Source of the DNA: Rutidosis leptorrhynchoides
Lineage: Eukaryota; Streptophyta; Magnoliopsida; Asterales; Asteraceae
Direction of reading: 5' to 3'
Assembly (NCBI RefSeq): GCF_046630445.1
Contig: NC_092337.1
Span: 189,106,501 to 189,170,500 of the forward strand
DNA: 64,000 nt
The position numbers were made by a program, and so were the translations under genes. The notes under the pieces are model-generated. The model was not told the origin of the DNA. It ran no database searches and saw nothing but the letters and a program-made list of their open reading frames with translations. The number at the start of each line of letters is the position of its first letter. Position 1 is the stretch's first letter. Below are positions 11,987-24,747 of this stretch, piece by piece.

Positions 11987-14837
11987 TACTGTGACGACCC
12001 GAAAATTTCTGACCAGATTCAAACTTGATCTTTATATGATCACGACATGATAAGCAAAGTCTGTAATAGTGAGTCTCGAAAATGTTAGAACTATGTTCAT
12101 GTATACATTTGACCTTTGACTATTCCCGACGATTCACGAACAATTATATTTAACTTGATGTGCATATATAATTATATGTATGTAAATATTAATTGAAAAC
12201 TTTTTAAATATTAAATATATGTTATTATATATATACATTAATAAATATTACATAATAAATAATATGTGATATTAATATATTAAATATAATTACAAATTAA
12301 GACGTAGTTATTGTTGAAATATTATTATTACTTTCATTAGTAATAGTAATAATATTATTATTATTTGTAAAATTATGATTATCAAAATAAAGATTTTATA
12401 TATAAACATTATTATAAGAATAATTAAAAGTATAATTTAGTTATAATTTAAATGTCATTAGTTAGTATTATTACCAAAAATTTCATTGTTTATATTGTTA
12501 TTAATAATTGTCATTATCTTTATATATCCTATTGATCATAAGTAACATTATAAAAACTATCATTTATATTGTTATTACTAATATTAACATTATTATAATT
12601 ATGATTTTAGTTACTAATATGATCATTATCATTTTTATAATTATTATTATAATTATCATTATTTATATTAGTATTATTGATTTTATTACCATTATTATAA
12701 AATCTTATTTTTATTTATGTAACTATTATCAATATTAATATTATTATTAATATATGTATATATACAAAATATAATCAGATACATATACTCGTACAAAATG
12801 CTGAGATATATATAAATACATACAACTGTATATATGTATATACATATAATACGATTATATATCAATACATATACAGTTTTTTTTATATATAAAAAAATGG
12901 AATGCAATTATATACACATACATAAACAGATAATACGTATTCTGTTATGAGTTCTAATCATCTTTAAATTGTTTATATGATGCTAAAGATTTGGAATCGT
13001 ACGAATTGAAATATAAAATCATAATCGTTCTTATTTTCTTCAGTTTCTGTTTCAAATTGGTACTAATTATCGAACCAATTCAACTACTCTGATAAATTAT
13101 TGCTACTGCATCCATTACTCACAAGTATTATATATTATCCATTGCTAATATTTGTGAGAAAGAAAAACAGAAATTTTACAAGAACCAGATTCCTTTCTCG
13201 TTTAGTTGATCTCTAACAAAAACCATAACTATCACACAATAATCATCACCTTGGTTTTCTTCTCTGAGTAATCAACAAACATATTGAAACCCACATCACC
13301 ATCGCCACTTTTGTTAACCACCTTGATCAACATTTAAACAACACCATCGTGAACAACCTATAACCACCACTCTTGGCTCGACTTACCCATTCAAACTCAA
13401 CCATCTTCGAGTGCTACTACTACTCACATGTTTCTGTTTCAAACGAATTCAAACAACCCATAACCCACCGGTTACCACCTCTATCTCCTCTATCCCTTTC
13501 TTTGTTCTTGCTATTTTAGACGGGAACAAATTTGAAACCGCATTACCACCCCAAACCACCACTCTATTGCTATATATTATTTTTCCCCATCTTGTTCTTC
13601 CTCGTTATTTCCAACTGCTATCTTCTTATTTCTGTTGGTCATCATGAATCCGTACCACCAACGTGCTGCAACTACCGCCACCTTATTTTTTTCCCTTATT
13701 TTCTATCGGCTAACCACTGTTCTATTTATTTTTTTACATCCACGAAGATGGTGAGGAGCCAGAAATATAAATGGAGCTATATATTGAGCCATATATGTGA
13801 ATCTGTATATGGGATGAATGATTACATGTGTTAGAGTTGGGTAGGGCCTTAATTAAATAAAGGGAAACAACTAGTGGAGTGAGTGGAAATCGAACAAGTT
13901 AGGTGATTGCTGTTATTATTATTATTATTTTTTTTGGCAAGTACATGATGAATAAATGGGGCCAAGATATAAGTTACACATCTCTTTCTTTTGAGCTGTA
14001 AAGGATGAAATATTATGATAATCATGATGCAAGATCGATAGTGATGGTTAGGCGATGATAATTAGAATAAGAAATGATGCTGCGTGCTGTTGATTCCTCA
14101 TACGAAACCACCCCACTAATCTCTGTCCAAGTTAAAGTAAACTATGTTGTGGACTTTGGATTCGTTAAAAACAAACAGCAAGTGGACGATTTTTTTTCTC
14201 TTCTTTGCCGAAACCATTACACAAACCAACCACTTGCCAATAAACAAATTTTTAATGTTTGTATGCATTTTAGTTGGACATGAGTGTGCACTTTGTAAGT
14301 GGTTCGATTAAATGGATTTTAGAATCAATATGTGGGTCGAGGGAAAATGAACTAGGACATAGAGATGATTTTAAATGAAGATGATGATGATATCGAATGG
14401 TGATGGTTAAAGTGATGCTGCTGCTATACCTTTTCGTGACTCAATAAACGAGGAAAATGTTTAATGAGGATGAAGATGATAATCGTTGGTAAGTTGAGTG
14501 TTGCTGTGTTGTATCATGCTTCTGTAAACAACAACAACCGTAACCCTTGGTGATAAATGAATTGTTCATGCGTTTACGTTTTAAAACCAACGATACCCCT
14601 TGATTGTTAAGTGGGCTTTAAATTAAATCGGGCTTTAAAAAGATTAGTGGGCTTATGAACTAAATTTCCTCTTTGGACTTGTCATTCACTGTTGGGCCGT
14701 ATATCCCTTTTGTATAGTTGGGCCGAAGACTAGGTCTTATGATTGGGCCACAAAATTTCAAGCCCATTGTTAATATATGGTGATAACCGAATCAGTTCAT
14801 GAATATATAGATTTAGGTGGGTTATGAAATCAAAAAA

Positions 14838-14919
14838 GCATAGCAGAGCAGTTGGTTAGGGATGTTTTTATTAAGCGAGAGGTTGCAGGTTCGAGTCTGG
14901 TCCAGGGCATTTATTTTTA
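14838..14919 (+). other. tRNA-like segment in 3' LTR
   Basis: Second copy of the segment at 6719-6800, with B-box core GGTTCGAGTC. The only changes I notice between the copies are a few substitutions. Confidence 0.55.
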
Positions 14920-15445
14920 GGAAGCTTTTTGAGGTAGTTCTCTGTGTTAAATTATTATTATTGTTATTGTTATTATTATTAGAATTATTAAAATTATTAT
15001 TAATAATATCATTAATATTATTATTAGTATTTTTTTTATTTAAAAACTATCATTTTTAGTAAAAACTATCATTTATATTAAGAGTATCATTTTTTACTAT
15101 TATTATTATCATTATTAGAGAAATTATCATTTTTTATCAAGATATACTATTATTACTATCATTATTATTTTGACATTAATATTATTATTTTTATATTATT
15201 AATATTATTATCATAATAACTATTATTATTATTAATATAAAATAAAACAACCTTTATTTATTTATTATTATCAATATTATTTTATCAAGTAACTATTAGT
15301 GATATAAAACTATATTTACTACACATAACATAACTATATTAATACTTTTAAAATAAATATTAATAAATATAATTAATAAGGTTAGTAATGAAAAACCTAA
15401 TTAAAATGACAATTAAATCTCTAATAATATATAAATTTGTTCGAT

Positions 15446-15561
<116 letters not shown>

Positions 15562-16561
15562 GATATAGGTTCGTGAATCTGAGGTCAACCCTACACTTGT
15601 TTAATGTCGTCATATGTATTTTTACTACAAAATATAGTATGGTGAGTTCATTTGCTCCCTTTTACTCTTTACATTTTTGGGACTGAGAATACATGCGCTA
15701 TTTTTATAACTGCTTTATTAAATGCTTTTGAAATATATTTTGAACTGAGAATACATGAAATGCTTTTATAAATGTTTGATGAGATAGACACAAGCAAAAC
15801 ATTCCTCGAATGAATTATTATGCAGACAGAAGTTCTGTGAACTATTATTGAATTAGTTGGACGTGATAATTGCCACTAATTGTTGTGAATATTTTTCCCC
15901 TGATTATTATTGCTTGGTAACCTAAGAATTAGAATCGGGTATGGCCCTAATTTACGCGAATCCTAAAGGTAGCTACCGGGTTTAACACCCCCACCCAGAA
16001 TGTTCACTAGACGGAAGAGCTAGTGGGCGTGGTGTTTAGTACTTCGAAGTTTATATATTATACTGACGAGATTTTCTGTTTTGGGGATATTATTGATGCG
16101 CATTATATGTTAAGGTCAGTTACCAAGCCAAGCAATGAAAGCAAAGTGAATGTTATGTATCGAGAGAATGATTTTATACACATGTTATGTGTATGTTATT
16201 TTTGTACACGAGATATGTGTACGGTTATTAAAAATCGCAAGGCAACCTACGGGGGAGAAAAGGATACGAACCTACTCTGCTAAGCATTATGAAAAATAGT
16301 TTTGTACACGAGATAGGTGTGCTGTATTTAAATCTTGTGGTCTATCAAAATGATGAATTTTACTATTTATGATAAACCTATGAACTCACCAACCTTTTGG
16401 TTGACACTTTTAAGCATGTTTATTCTCAGGCATGAAAGAAATCTTCCGCTCTGCATTTGTTCATATTACATGGAGTCGTTCATGGCATATAGAGGTCCGT
16501 TCATCGCAATGGTACCAGATGTTATTGTATTCGTCCAAGAGGATTTGGACGGGGTTTGACA

Positions 16562-16742
16562 TAATTAATGGCATATACATATTCTTACTTTTATACGCCC
16601 AAGTACCTTTTAAGGTAAATAGCTCACTTCTGAGCCCACGAGTCTCTCAGAACTTTGGTACACTCCTTCTTCTTCAAATTAGGTACCGTTGTTAGTCACT
16701 CCTCAAAATTTCGGGACGAAATTTTCTTTAACGGGTGGGTAA
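16562..16742 (+). mobile_element. 3' internal tail of an older Ty3-type element
   Basis: Contains the same hairpin (16706-16724) and purine-rich ACGGGTGGGTAA seen before other 3' LTRs, and runs directly into an LTR start (TGTAACGACCCG) at 16743. The LARD element therefore landed just upstream of this element's 3' LTR. Any remaining body of the element must lie left of the window. Confidence 0.75.
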
Positions 16743-17391
16743 TGTAACGACCCGACTTTTTCGACTTATATTTTTGTGCTCTATACTTTCACGAAACTGC
16801 GTATTTGTGCGTACTGAGCTAGTTTATGCTCTGGGATCTTTATTCATGATTAATTACTTTTGTTAACGTCTTAAAACGTGCTATTAAGTGTTTAATCACT
16901 TAACTTGATCCTCGAATGCTTTTACGACCGTTAGTGTCACTTGTCGTTTTGAACGAGCTACATACTTTGTACACGTTTAACTCTTGTCATAATTGGAATA
17001 TTATGACTACGTAATACTAATTGTTATTTTCTAATGACAATTACTTGGCTTATTGATTGCTTAATTATGCTTAGTAATTTACTAATGCACACTAGTTAGT
17101 CTTAATGGACTTTTTACCTTAATGGACTTAGACCCACCCTACTCTAGTTAATGGACCATTAAATTAGCCCAACTTTAATGGATTTATGACCCACTAAGAT
17201 GTAGGATAAAAACCCATTAAGATGAGGCAACATACTAGCATTTTTGTTAACCATTACTACACATGTTGCATGGGATCCCAACAACAAGCACCACCTTTAG
17301 ACCACCACCATGCAAAAAGCAAAAAGTTGTCCCCCTTGTCCCCCGCCCCTTGGCCTACGGTTTTGGAGACACAAAGCACCACCTCCACCAC

Positions 17392-17399
17392 TATAAATA
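17392..17399 (+). promoter_or_regulatory. TATA box of LTR promoter
   Basis: TATAAATA inside the LTR, about 650 bp from its start, followed by a pyrimidine-rich tract typical of a plant transcription start region. Inferred from sequence only. Confidence 0.6.
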
Positions 17400-17554
17400 C
17401 AAGCCTTATTCTTTCATTTCACACTTGATCTCATTCTCATTTTACACACACTTGCTCTCTAATTTTCTCTCTAGTCTTTCTCACACAAAAATTGTAAGTT
17501 CTTGAATTTTATTTCTTCTTCTTTTTCTTCTTTAATTTCGACATCATCATCATC

Positions 17555-17960
17555 ATCAAAGGATCAAGCTTTTTAGCTTTTTGATCTTGTTATATCTTGT
17601 AGATTCAAACTTTGATTTGAATCCTTCAAGAACATGAAAGATTCAAGCTTTTTAGCTTTGAATCTTCATTACTTTGTTGGATCTAAGTTTTGAAGCTTAA
17701 GATCACTTTATTTTGTTAAAAGATCAAAACTTGTGTTTATGATCTTCATGTAACTTGTAGATCTAGCTTTTTTGCTTTAAGGATCTTCAAGTACATTAAA
17801 GATCCAAGCTTTCTAGCTTAGAGTTTCATTATTTTGTTTCCATCTAAGCTTTTTTAGTTTATGATCTCATTACTTTTACTAGATCTTAGCTTTGTAGCTT
17901 ATGGTCTCATTAATCTTGTAAAAATCCAAGCTTTCTAGCATAGGGTTTCTTAACACTTGA
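17555..17960. repeat. Degenerate tandem array in LTR leader
   Basis: The word aagctttttagctt or a close variant recurs about every 55-75 bp with gatct/gatcttca and cattactttgt between, about seven times. The units have diverged strongly, so the array is old compared with the LTR ends. Confidence 0.65.
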
Positions 17961-18662
17961 GATCTAAGTTATTATTGTAGATCTCACTTACTTGGAACCT
18001 TTTTATGATTTTTATGGTGATAAAAATCAAGTCTTCATCATCTCATATGATGAAGATGCATAAACTTCTGTCAAAAAGACAAAGGTTGAAGCTTTATTGT
18101 GTTTATACAATAAAGAGACAACTTTGATGTTCAAAACTTATAGAAAGTTAGCTTTTACTTTTAGTTGTGTTTTGATGGTTAAAACTTGGTCATAATGATG
18201 CTAAAACATCAAAGAGTTGTACACTTAGAGGCTTATACGCATCAAGTATGAGAACTGTGATGAGCATCAAACACCAAGAAACCCACCGGAGCACTTGTTT
18301 CTATTTTTCAGGGTCTGATCGTACTCCGGGGACTTCTGGAAATTTGATTTTCAGATATTTCGGTTTTAGTAGATGACTTTTCGTTCAAGACTCGCCTAAA
18401 TCCGATATACAGTTTAGGATTTATAGCCTTCCGAAAATCACTACGCCTTTGTAATGATGTGCTAAAATTTCTGACCTACTTGCGCTTGAACCGTCGCCAC
18501 GGTCAAACAACATCGAGTTAGGATCTGAAAATTGGATAGCGGTAAGAGGACTCACAAACAGAGCCTTGGCCACTGGCCGCGCATCATTTCAGTTTGTATA
18601 GAGGTCGTAGCAGCTGTCCGAAGTCAGCCCTTTGTTTCGATCTCTATTCTTGTTGAAAACTT

Positions 18663-18964
18663 AGGTGATGTATGTTTTTTAAGATGTTTTGTCTGAAGAT
18701 CTGCGGACCATGTCTGTTAAGAAGATGTGGTCTGAAGGTCTTTATGCTAAATAATGAAGACTGTTTGTTTTTATGTCTACAAAATAACTTAATCCTATCT
18801 GCAGCACTTAGAAGCACATTTCTAAGTCTGCGAGGCTGCAGACATAATAAGACATTATTTTATCTTATGTCTTCAGAAAAACAAACTGTCTGCAGTAAAA
18901 ACGTCTGCTGCCGCGCAGACATAAGACATAATAAGGTCTGCACATAGTAAAACAAACAACACCT
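18663..18964. mobile_element. Foldback MITE-like insertion, about 302 bp
   Basis: The ends are inverted: AGGTGATGTATGTTTT on the left, and AGGTGTTGTTTGTTTT as the reverse complement of the right end (14 of 16 equal). The interior has further inverted words around gtctgcag and aaaacaaac, so most of it can fold back. No clean target repeat is visible. The open frame inside (18672-18947) arises from this palindromic repeat and is not a gene. A hAT-like origin is a guess. Confidence 0.5.
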
Positions 18965-20064
18965 TACTTTATCTTTTACGTAATATGATGACGATGATGA
19001 TACTTAAGACTTAACTTATTTACTTTTAAACTTTTGGGGACGATTTACTGACTTTGTAACCATTGACTTAGGTTTAGGACCTTTTGGATCGACCAACCTA
19101 CTTGTTTAGACTGACTTACTACTTGCTTACATTTCGTATCGACTTTTACCGCATTGTTCACTGTGAGTTATAGCTCCCTTTTTACTTTAACTATTTTTGG
19201 GACTGAGAATACATGCGCTTTTTATGTTTTATATACTAGACACGAGTACTTAAGCTTTATATATGTGTGGGTGACATAACGGCACAAAGATTCCCCTTAG
19301 CTCGGTAACGTTTAACTATTGGTTTATGAACTGGTAGATGCGAATCTTAGATATGGATCCATAGGGTTTGACATCCCCACTCGGGCTAGTCGCGCTAGCA
19401 TTCAACGGGTGTTTAATACTTCGTAAACATACGCACTCGCCAAGTGTACTTTTAGGGGGTGATATATTACTTGTTAAGTTAGTTACCGGGTGCCCACGGA
19501 TAAGCATATACTTTATCATACTGATTTGAAATACTGATTTGAAATGCTAATTTGAAGCACTGAAATCTCGTGGTCTACATTACATTGCTGATTACAATCA
19601 AACTATAGCTCACCAACATTCGTGTTGACATTTTAAAGCATGTATTTCTCAGGTGCTTAGACATTGTTGCTTCTGCTGTTAGACTCGATGTTATAGTCTT
19701 GGTGTTATAGACTTGCTGTTACAGACTCGCTATGTTAGACTTCCGCTGCATTGTTTAGAGATGTCTTAATCATGGAACTTTTACTTTGCATTCACAACTT
19801 ATGTTACATTGGAACAATGGTTTTGTAATGACCTTTGTGTCACGTACTTATGTTAAGGCTTTCTATTCGTAGAAGCACGTTCTCCTTGTAAAAAATTTGG
19901 CGTTGGTAAATACGTCATCTTTTGTAAAACATTTGACGTTGGTAAAAACGTTGTCTTTCATGAATGCAAAACTTGTTTTAAAACAGCATATAGTATTATA
20001 CCGTGTAATGGACCTGTTGTTGATGATCCGTACACGATGGTTTTGTACGGGGCGTCATAAAACT

Positions 20065-20217
20065 CCTCTCCCCTTTACCCCCCAAACGATATGGGAAAGG
20101 TGCCATGGGTGGATACTTCATGGCAGGGATGAAATTGTGTTTTAAATATGTAGCCAACGAGGGTCGATCTCCTGACCTCCCCTAAAAGAGGCAGGTCACC
20201 AACCGCTGGACCACATC
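20065..20217 (-). mobile_element. tRNA-derived SINE (short, minus strand)
   Basis: Read on the minus strand it starts GATGTGGTCCAGCGGTTGG, with A box TGGTCCAGCGG, then a B-box-like GGAGATCGACCC about 40 bp on, then a body ending near GGGGTAAAGGGGAGAGG. The 6-bp direct repeats AAAACT at 20059-20064 and 20218-20223 may be target repeats. It lies at the very end of the LTR, which lacks its last bases there. I am fairly sure of the tRNA-derived head and less sure of the exact 3' end. Confidence 0.6.
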
Positions 20218-20287
20218 AAAACTTCAAAATTAAATGTAATATTGATCGATGGTAAAGAGATCTTAAACAATTGATCATATCATGACA

Positions 20288-20552
20288 CCACCGAACTATT
20301 GGTTGAGTGGTTAAAAGTCTCAGTTGTTTGTGGGCCTGTATCCTTGAAAAAATAGATGCAGGTTCAAATCCTGGGGGAAGGAGTTTTCTCCAAAGGTTGT
20401 GCCTCTGATATTATTCACTCTGTGCAGGCCAAGCAGTTAATCTAAAGCATTCTGGGTACGCTTTGCGTGATGGATGCGAGGAGTTTCTTCCTAACGGGTG
20501 CGTGAGTGGCGCAAATGAGAGGATTCGATGCCGATATTGCCGTTCTAAAAAA
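20288..20552 (+). mobile_element. tRNA-derived SINE with long target repeats
   Basis: The head has an A box (TTGGTTGAGTGG) and a B box (GCAGGTTCAAATCCTG). The body is about 190 bp and the tail is an A run. Both sides carry the same 19-bp direct repeat aattgatcatatcatgaca (20269-20287 and 20553-20571), whose first two A residues could belong to the tail. This target repeat is the signature of LINE-driven insertion. The perfect repeat and intact boxes suggest a recent insertion. No coding capacity is expected; SINEs borrow LINE proteins. Confidence 0.85.
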
Positions 20553-20571
20553 AATTGATCATATCATGACA

Positions 20572-21042
20572 TCTTCGTAGTCAATACGTATTTTATATTC
20601 TAATTTGGATCTAAAATATAATAAGGGTAAATATGTCAATTCTCATATTTACATTCCAATTCCTTTTTATGCAACCAAACAAGATACATATTTCAATTCG
20701 TGTTTTCAGTTTGCGTTTTCGTTTTGTGATTTCGGTCCGCGTTTAAGGTTCGTGTTTTTTGGTCGTGTTTTGCATTCGCATTTCCAGTTCATGTTCCTGA
20801 TTCACGTTCCCTATTCACATTTACGTTTCATGTAATCGTTTTGCGTTTACAATTCACGTTTACGATTCGCGAATCTGAACACTGAAACTCGAATTTAAAA
20901 AATAAAACTTGAAACTGGAAATTGAAACGTGAGTTTGAAAATTAAAACAAAAATGAAAATGTAAGATTTGTTGTATAACTTGGGCTATTTTATAAAACTA
21001 GTAGGAGGTCGGCCGGCCCACTCCGTTGGGCCATATTGGGTC
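20572..21042. other. Intergenic stretch with cryptic simple repeat
   Basis: No gene is visible. From about 20690 to 20880 the sequence is a degenerate short-period repeat of words like ttcgcgtttacgattcacg, with T/C-rich hexamers drifting around ttcgtgttt. A purine-rich counterpart of the same kind (gaaact, gaaattgaaac) follows at 20880-20960. Confidence 0.55.
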
Positions 21043-21615
21043 TGTTAACACCTATTTCCTTATGAGGTAAGGCTTAGTGTGTCAACACAATACTAGAAGT
21101 TATCTGACTTTAGGAGGGCGTAGTGTTGCCGATTGATGTTTACCCTTGGGAAATAATCCCTGCAGACCCGGTTCACAAGTGTAGAAACTTGTGGGGTGGT
21201 TTAATCAATCTGTCGTCAGCAGAGCGTAAAAGTGCTAGCCGGATGACTTCTAGTGAGAGAAAGTAGAGAGAGAGAGAGAAGTGAAGTCTCAGCTCTTAAA
21301 GTTGTCAGAATATCTGAACTGTGTAAAATGACGACCCAAGGGGTCTATTTATAGTGTCAGATCCACCAGATTGCTCGGGGACAGGTGTCAGATGATGATA
21401 CATTCTGTTATTCGTGATTCAAAATTTATGCTGAAGATGGTGTTCTCCAGCCAGGGCTTACGCGCTAGGTGGCCTTCAGGGCTTACGCATGACAGAGCAG
21501 CCTGTATAGCGGAGAACGCTGGACAGACAACTCCACAAAACTGTTGTTTCCAGCCTTCCTGATGCTACTTTTATGCAACCATTACACCTTTTATGCGTGT
21601 ATACGATAGGATACA
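21043..21615 (-). repeat. 3' LTR of Tat-lineage element
   Basis: On the minus strand it begins TGTATCCTATCG just after the purine-rich stretch and ends GGTGTTAACA, 573 bp. A minus-strand TATAAATA lies at 21346-21353. A (ga)n run lies near 21265-21280. Confidence 0.7.
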
Positions 21616-22036
21616 CCATTAAGTCCCCCCAGTTTAATGACTTAAGCATTTGAAAATTGATTAAGTTGTTAAACTTGGAATAACGCATGCCAACCAAGTC
21701 TTCACATTTTCCTTTTGCATCGGGGAGCACATCATAGGCATTAAATGATAGGCGAATTTTACTGACATATTGATGATTGCTTTTTGCACAGCTATAATAC
21801 CGCACGCGCCTCTAGCTGTAAAAAGGCTTTTCGATGTACTCGCCTTTTAATCTTGTCCTTACACGTGTGTGGCTGAAAATAAAACCCCCAAAATCACCAC
21901 CGATTACAGCTGTTATATCTTTTTGCTTTTTAACCATCATAAACCCTAACCGATCATCTACTTTTACAACTTCCTTCTACATTGTTCATCTTCTTTCATC
22001 AATACCTTCTTTACTTCCTACTTCATTAGAACATTA

Positions 22037-23824
22037 ATGGCAGCCATAAAGGATGTTTCAGCTATTCATAGCAGAGTAAATGAGAAATATTTAGGCGAGC
22101 TACTGCAACATTTTCCTAGATTAGCTGGTGTTGAACCAGTGATTCCTGCAATCAATGCCAGAGCCTGCTCACCGCCTCCTGGCAAGGTTGCTATTTATGG
22201 CCATTCAATTTTCAATTTTTGCTTACGTCTGCCATTTACACCATTCTTCTTAGAAGTTTGCAAGTTTTATGGTGTTGCTGTTGGTCAATTCGAACCAGCA
22301 TCAATTCGAAAGATTCTGATTTTTGAAATGTATTGTCACGCAAGGAATATTGAGCCATCTATTCGGATATTTTGCCATTTGGTACGTATAGCACGCCATG
22401 AAAAAGGTTGGTTCACATTCAATAAAGTTCATGGATTTCTGAAACCTGCACTTGATCATCCCGGCGATAACTGGTATGCTTCATTTATCTTTATTAATGA
22501 AGATGCAATTGATGACCAATACTCAGCTACTCGAGTGTGGCACAAATACTTGCATACCGTATCAGTTACCTTTCCAAAACTCGTTACCAAGGAAAACATT
22601 TTGTTTAAGAAAATTAAAGCTGAACAAATCAATGACATTAAATATGGGTAACACATGCTTTCGCTGACATCCGTAAGCCAAGATTGGGATATCACACAAG
22701 GTTATGCCTGTGTTCTTGCTGGGAGGAAGAGTAAGCATTTACTTTTGCTACATATGCTTAATAAGATGCTCTTCTTTATCTATCCAATTAACCACTGTGA
22801 CTTTTAAACTTTTGCAGAGATTACTCCGCTTACCGCCATGCGGTCATCGTCTTATTCACAGCTTACCTTTACTACTCAGAAAATTATTGATGATACCCCC
22901 AAAATAGATGAAGTGAGGGAGGAGGAAGATGAAAAATAAGAAGAAGAAGAAGAAGAAGACATAGGTATGAATCGAGTTGCCTCTAGAGAACGTCGTGCCT
23001 CGGGTAATGAAAATGATAACACTGAATTATGTAAAATACCATACCAAAACCTGTACTTGTTTTCTTGTATGCCCAGTACTGGTGGATTTTATAATCCAAA
23101 CCCTTCCTTATATTTTATGCCACCCTTGAAATGTTGTGAAACATATTGGAACTCTTTTATAAGTAACAATTTCCCTTTATCTCCAACAGCTAGTGCATCA
23201 CATCAAGACACTACATTAATGACTCTTCCGCCTTCCGCCAAGAGGAGAAGAACTGGTCAAATTCCTCCGTCATTCGCTCAACAAGGAGCTGGCCCTAGTT
23301 CTTCTCAACAACAAATTACACTTCCCAATCTTGACACAAATATGCTTTCCTCACTTTTAAAAGGACCACCACACTCTTACGAAGATTTCATTACTTTTTT
23401 GAATGCCATGGTGTGTCCTTCACTAGCCCAATTCTTTAGCAGCCTATCTGATGCAGATGCCAAGAAGGTTAAGGCACAAAGTATCATTCTGAATATTGCT
23501 TCTGGGTTAAATGACCTTCAACGCCTATTTGAGTTGCAGAATAATGAAGTCACTACAAATAAGGAGCTATCTGCTGAAAAGGAGAAAGTAGCCAGGACTG
23601 AACAAATAGCTACAGAGATAAAGAGGGAATACGAGACAATGAAGAGGCTTTATGATAATAGCAACAATCAGAGGGTGGAGTATAAGGAGCAAGTCAAAGA
23701 ATTATCCTCCAGAGAAAAGCGGCATCTGAGCAAAATTGATGAACTAGTAAAGGAGAATGAAAAAATGCTTGAGCAGAATAACATGTTGAAAGAACGGCTT
23801 AAAGCCAAAGAGGAGAACGAATGA
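22037..23824 (+). pseudogene. Antisense ORF of Tat element (Transposase_28-like)
   Basis: The first part encodes a protein with the pattern LRLPFTPFFLEVCKFYGVA and, further on, HEKGWFTFNKVHG. That resembles the Pfam family called putative gypsy-type transposon (Transposase_28), as far as I can recall it. The second part ends in a long coiled coil rich in Glu and Lys (about 23520-23820). It is opposite in sense to pol and sits between pol and the 3' LTR, as in Tat/Retand elements known to carry additional antisense ORFs. Its role in the element is unknown. It is broken, with a few interruptions. Confidence 0.65.
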
Positions 23825-24747
23825 CATATGATAGCTCGCATCCCTGCGCTTGTAGAGCGTATCTTTAATTGCCAAGCTCTGTCTCACAGGATACGTGAGT
23901 TTGTCCGTCTTGCGAGGTCTGCTGAATGACTAAATTTTTTCAACTTTATGACAAGAAAACTGCCAGAATTGCTAAATCCAATGCATGTTGTTATTACATA
24001 GAAGATTAATGAAAACGCCATAAAAGAAGCTGATGCAGCTGGTGCACTAATAGAAAATATGAAGTTTTCTGATCTTGAAAATCTTTGTAAAAGGCCGGAT
24101 GTAACAATAGATGATGTATTGAATTATACTCCGCAGGATGAATGAAATACTATGTTTTTATACATCTGCTTTTTGCATAACGTTTAATATTGTACTTGGT
24201 TATATATATTAGAAATATGCTGTAACTTAATAAGATTGTTGTAGTGAACAATGCACAAGATATTGAGATTGTACTTTGCAATCATTATGCTTGTAAATAT
24301 TGAAATCATATTCTCCGTTATATGCTTTCCGTCATAAAACTCATGAGGAAAAGTTATGAATTATTTTCGCCTTTAAATATTTTGCTGGACACCATGGTCC
24401 GTTTTCCGTCTTGCTCTGTATTTTGTGTATATAACTTGTGTCATGACATTTTTTGTAGATTCGTTTCATCGCTTCGATGCTTTAGTGAGTTCTACATGTC
24501 TCACTATCGATACAACCATTTTGAGTATGACTGTACTTCTACCACCGAAAGGCTTTCTTTCTTTCTGCGGGTAGGGATGACACACAGCTATGTGACACCT
24601 GGGCTAAAAAATCCTTGGCCGGATAAAATTTATGAAAAATATTGCCATAAGAATAATTGCTATTATTCATATTCTTAAAGAAATTTTTACATTTATGACT
24701 ATATCTCATGCATTTGACAGTTGATCAAGCTGTCCATGCATATAGTG

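Larger units (their letters stand above)
16743..20057 (+). repeat. 3' LTR of an older Ty3-type element, 3.3 kb
   Basis: Begins TGTAACGACCCG and ends near ggggcgtca, where a SINE abuts it. A promoter is visible: TATAAATA at 17392-17399, followed by a C/T-rich leader. Downstream, 17555-17960 is a decayed tandem array built on words like gatctaagctttttagctt. The shared donor-like block is at 19163 and the acceptor-like block at 19652. A foldback MITE interrupts it at 18663-18964. I see no intact coding sequence. Confidence 0.75.

Noticed and set aside
13411-14283. Short frames (MLLLLTCFCFKR-like, MMLRAVDSSYETT-like) present in both LTRs
   Set aside because: They change length between the two LTRs and match no family; treated as non-coding LTR sequence.
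18672-18947. 91-residue Cys-rich frame
   Set aside because: Lies wholly in a foldback MITE and reflects its inverted repeats.
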